Source: Helicobacteraceae bacterium
Lineage (GTDB): Bacteria; Campylobacterota; Campylobacteria; Campylobacterales; Sulfurimonadaceae
Direction of reading: 5' to 3'
DNA: 6,194 nucleotides
Assembly (NCBI GenBank): GCA_027068615.1
Contig: JAMOQV010000130.1
Coordinates: 1-6,194 of the forward strand
In this document: positions 5,208-6,194 of the stretch, in pieces
How the letters are laid out: each line of letters opens with the position of its first letter
Position numbering within the stretch: the first letter of the stretch is position 1
The notes under the pieces: model-generated
What the model was told of the DNA's origin: nothing
What the model saw: only the letters and a program-made list of their open reading frames with translations
Databases searched by the model: none
Position numbers and translations under genes: made by a program

Positions 5208-6194
5208 GTTTTAATACCCCTACAAACAACTATGTGATACAATTGACCCTCTTGTTTACTATGGCACTCTATAGTTTTAATACCCCTACAAACAACTATG
5301 TGATACAATAAATTCCAGAAAATAAGTTAAAAGAAGAGTGTTTTAATACCCCTACAAACAACTATGTGATACAATAAAATAAAGGTTGTACAGCTTATGG
5401 AACATGTTTTAATACCCCTACAAACAACTATGTGATACAATAAGAGGAAAGAGAAGCTGATGCGATAGCTTGTTTTAATACCCCTACAAACAACTATGTG
5501 ATACAATTCACACCAACCAACAAAGCCAATCGCACCAGTTTTAATACCCCTACAAACAACTATGTGATACAATAAAAGCAAAAGGTGCTTTATCTCCTAC
5601 GGCTGTTTTAATACCCCTACAAACAACTATGTGATACAATAAACTATCTGAAGAAGTGAATCAAAATTTAGTTTTAATACCCCTACAAACAACTATGTGA
5701 TACAATCTTACTAAACCGTTTCGTTTAAATCTCTCTTGTTTTAATACCCCTACAAACAACTATGTGATACAATATCTAGTTCTAGCTTTTTGCATTCTAA
5801 CTTGTTTTAATACCCCTACAAACAACTATGTGATACAATAAGCCACAATTAACAACTAATCCAACTAAAGTTTTAATACCCCTACAAACAACTATGTGAT
5901 ACAATATTGGTTATAAAAAGACCATCATAAAACAGAGTTTTAATACCCCTACAAACAACTATGTGATACAATTAAGACAGCCACATATATACACCCCCCC
6001 CCGTTTTAATACCCCTACAAACAACTATGTGATACAATTTAAACCTCTAACAAAAGAGGAGAGAGAAGGTTTTAATACCCCTACAAACAACTATGTGATA
6101 CAATCAATGCCACAATACACCAGATATGATGCTTGTTTTAATACCCCTACAAACAACTATGTGATACAATTCGCTAGAAATAAAACCAGAAACC

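Larger units (their letters stand above)
5074..6194 (+). CRISPR. Type II-C CRISPR array, 17 identical 36-nt repeats, continues past the right edge
   Basis: The repeat begins GTTTTAATACCCCTAC and ends AACTATGTGATACAAT. The GTTTTA start and AAT end set its orientation as plus, matching the tracrRNA anti-repeat. Repeats start at 5074, 5141, 5208, 5274, 5340, 5406, 5472, 5538, 5605, 5671, 5738, 5804, 5870, 5937, 6003, 6069 and 6135, and I see no variation among them. Sixteen complete spacers are 30 nt, except spacers 1, 2, 8, 10 and 13, which are 31 nt. Spacers 1 and 2 are identical. Spacer 14 ends in nine C. Bases 6171-6194 after the last repeat are either a cut seventeenth spacer or flanking DNA. 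No degenerate terminal repeat is seen, so the array probably continues. Spacer orientation gives crRNAs of guide followed by GUUUUAAUACC, the usual type II order. Confidence 0.99.

Noticed and set aside
5327..5581. Minus-strand open frame of 84 codons inside the array
   Set aside because: It is a read-through of the repeats (LYHIVVCRGIKT recurs with each repeat) and has no gene character.

Overview
The window is a compact type II-C CRISPR-Cas locus (cas9-cas1-cas2, tracrRNA, repeat-spacer array) in AT-rich DNA. At its left edge sits a divergent chromosomal gene, probably thyX. Three things point to a Campylobacterota host of the Sulfurovum/Nitratifractor/Sulfurimonas kind: low GC, extended -10 promoters (TGnTATAAT) without clear -35 boxes, and a Cas9 that resembles, as I recall it, the 1132-residue Cas9 of Nitratifractor salsuginis. 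The species cannot be named from the sequence.

Layout. 1-205 (-): 5' part of a ThyX-like thymidylate synthase gene, cut by the window edge. 206-338: divergent promoter region. It has a thyX-side extended -10 and a cas9 -10 box enclosed by a perfect 7-bp inverted repeat. 339-3653 (+): cas9, 1104 aa, with all RuvC and HNH catalytic residues present. 3657-4589 (+): cas1. 4576-4908 (+): cas2, overlapping cas1. There is no csn2 or cas4, which defines subtype II-C. About 4907-5010 (-): tracrRNA, convergent with cas2. It has its own extended -10 promoter, an anti-repeat covering nearly the whole CRISPR repeat, a nexus hairpin and a rho-independent terminator whose U-tract overlaps the cas2 stop codon. 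5022-5073: short AT-rich leader-like gap with an inverted repeat. 5074-6194: array of 17 identical 36-nt repeats and 16 complete 30-31-nt spacers, running off the right edge.

How the parts work together. Cas1-Cas2 acquire spacers. Each repeat ends in TGATACAAT, an extended -10 like that in the Neisseria meningitidis II-C repeat, so each crRNA is probably transcribed individually from inside the array. The tracrRNA pairs with the repeat and loads Cas9.

The locus is a recognisable system rather than a new class. The parts most worth a second look are: a predicted self-hairpin of the tracrRNA that shows a 10-nt anti-repeat seed in its loop; a perfectly duplicated first spacer that also resembles the 3' end of the repeat; the inverted repeat around the cas9 -10 box; probable read-through of cas mRNA antisense to the tracrRNA; and an arginine-poor Cas9 bridge helix.
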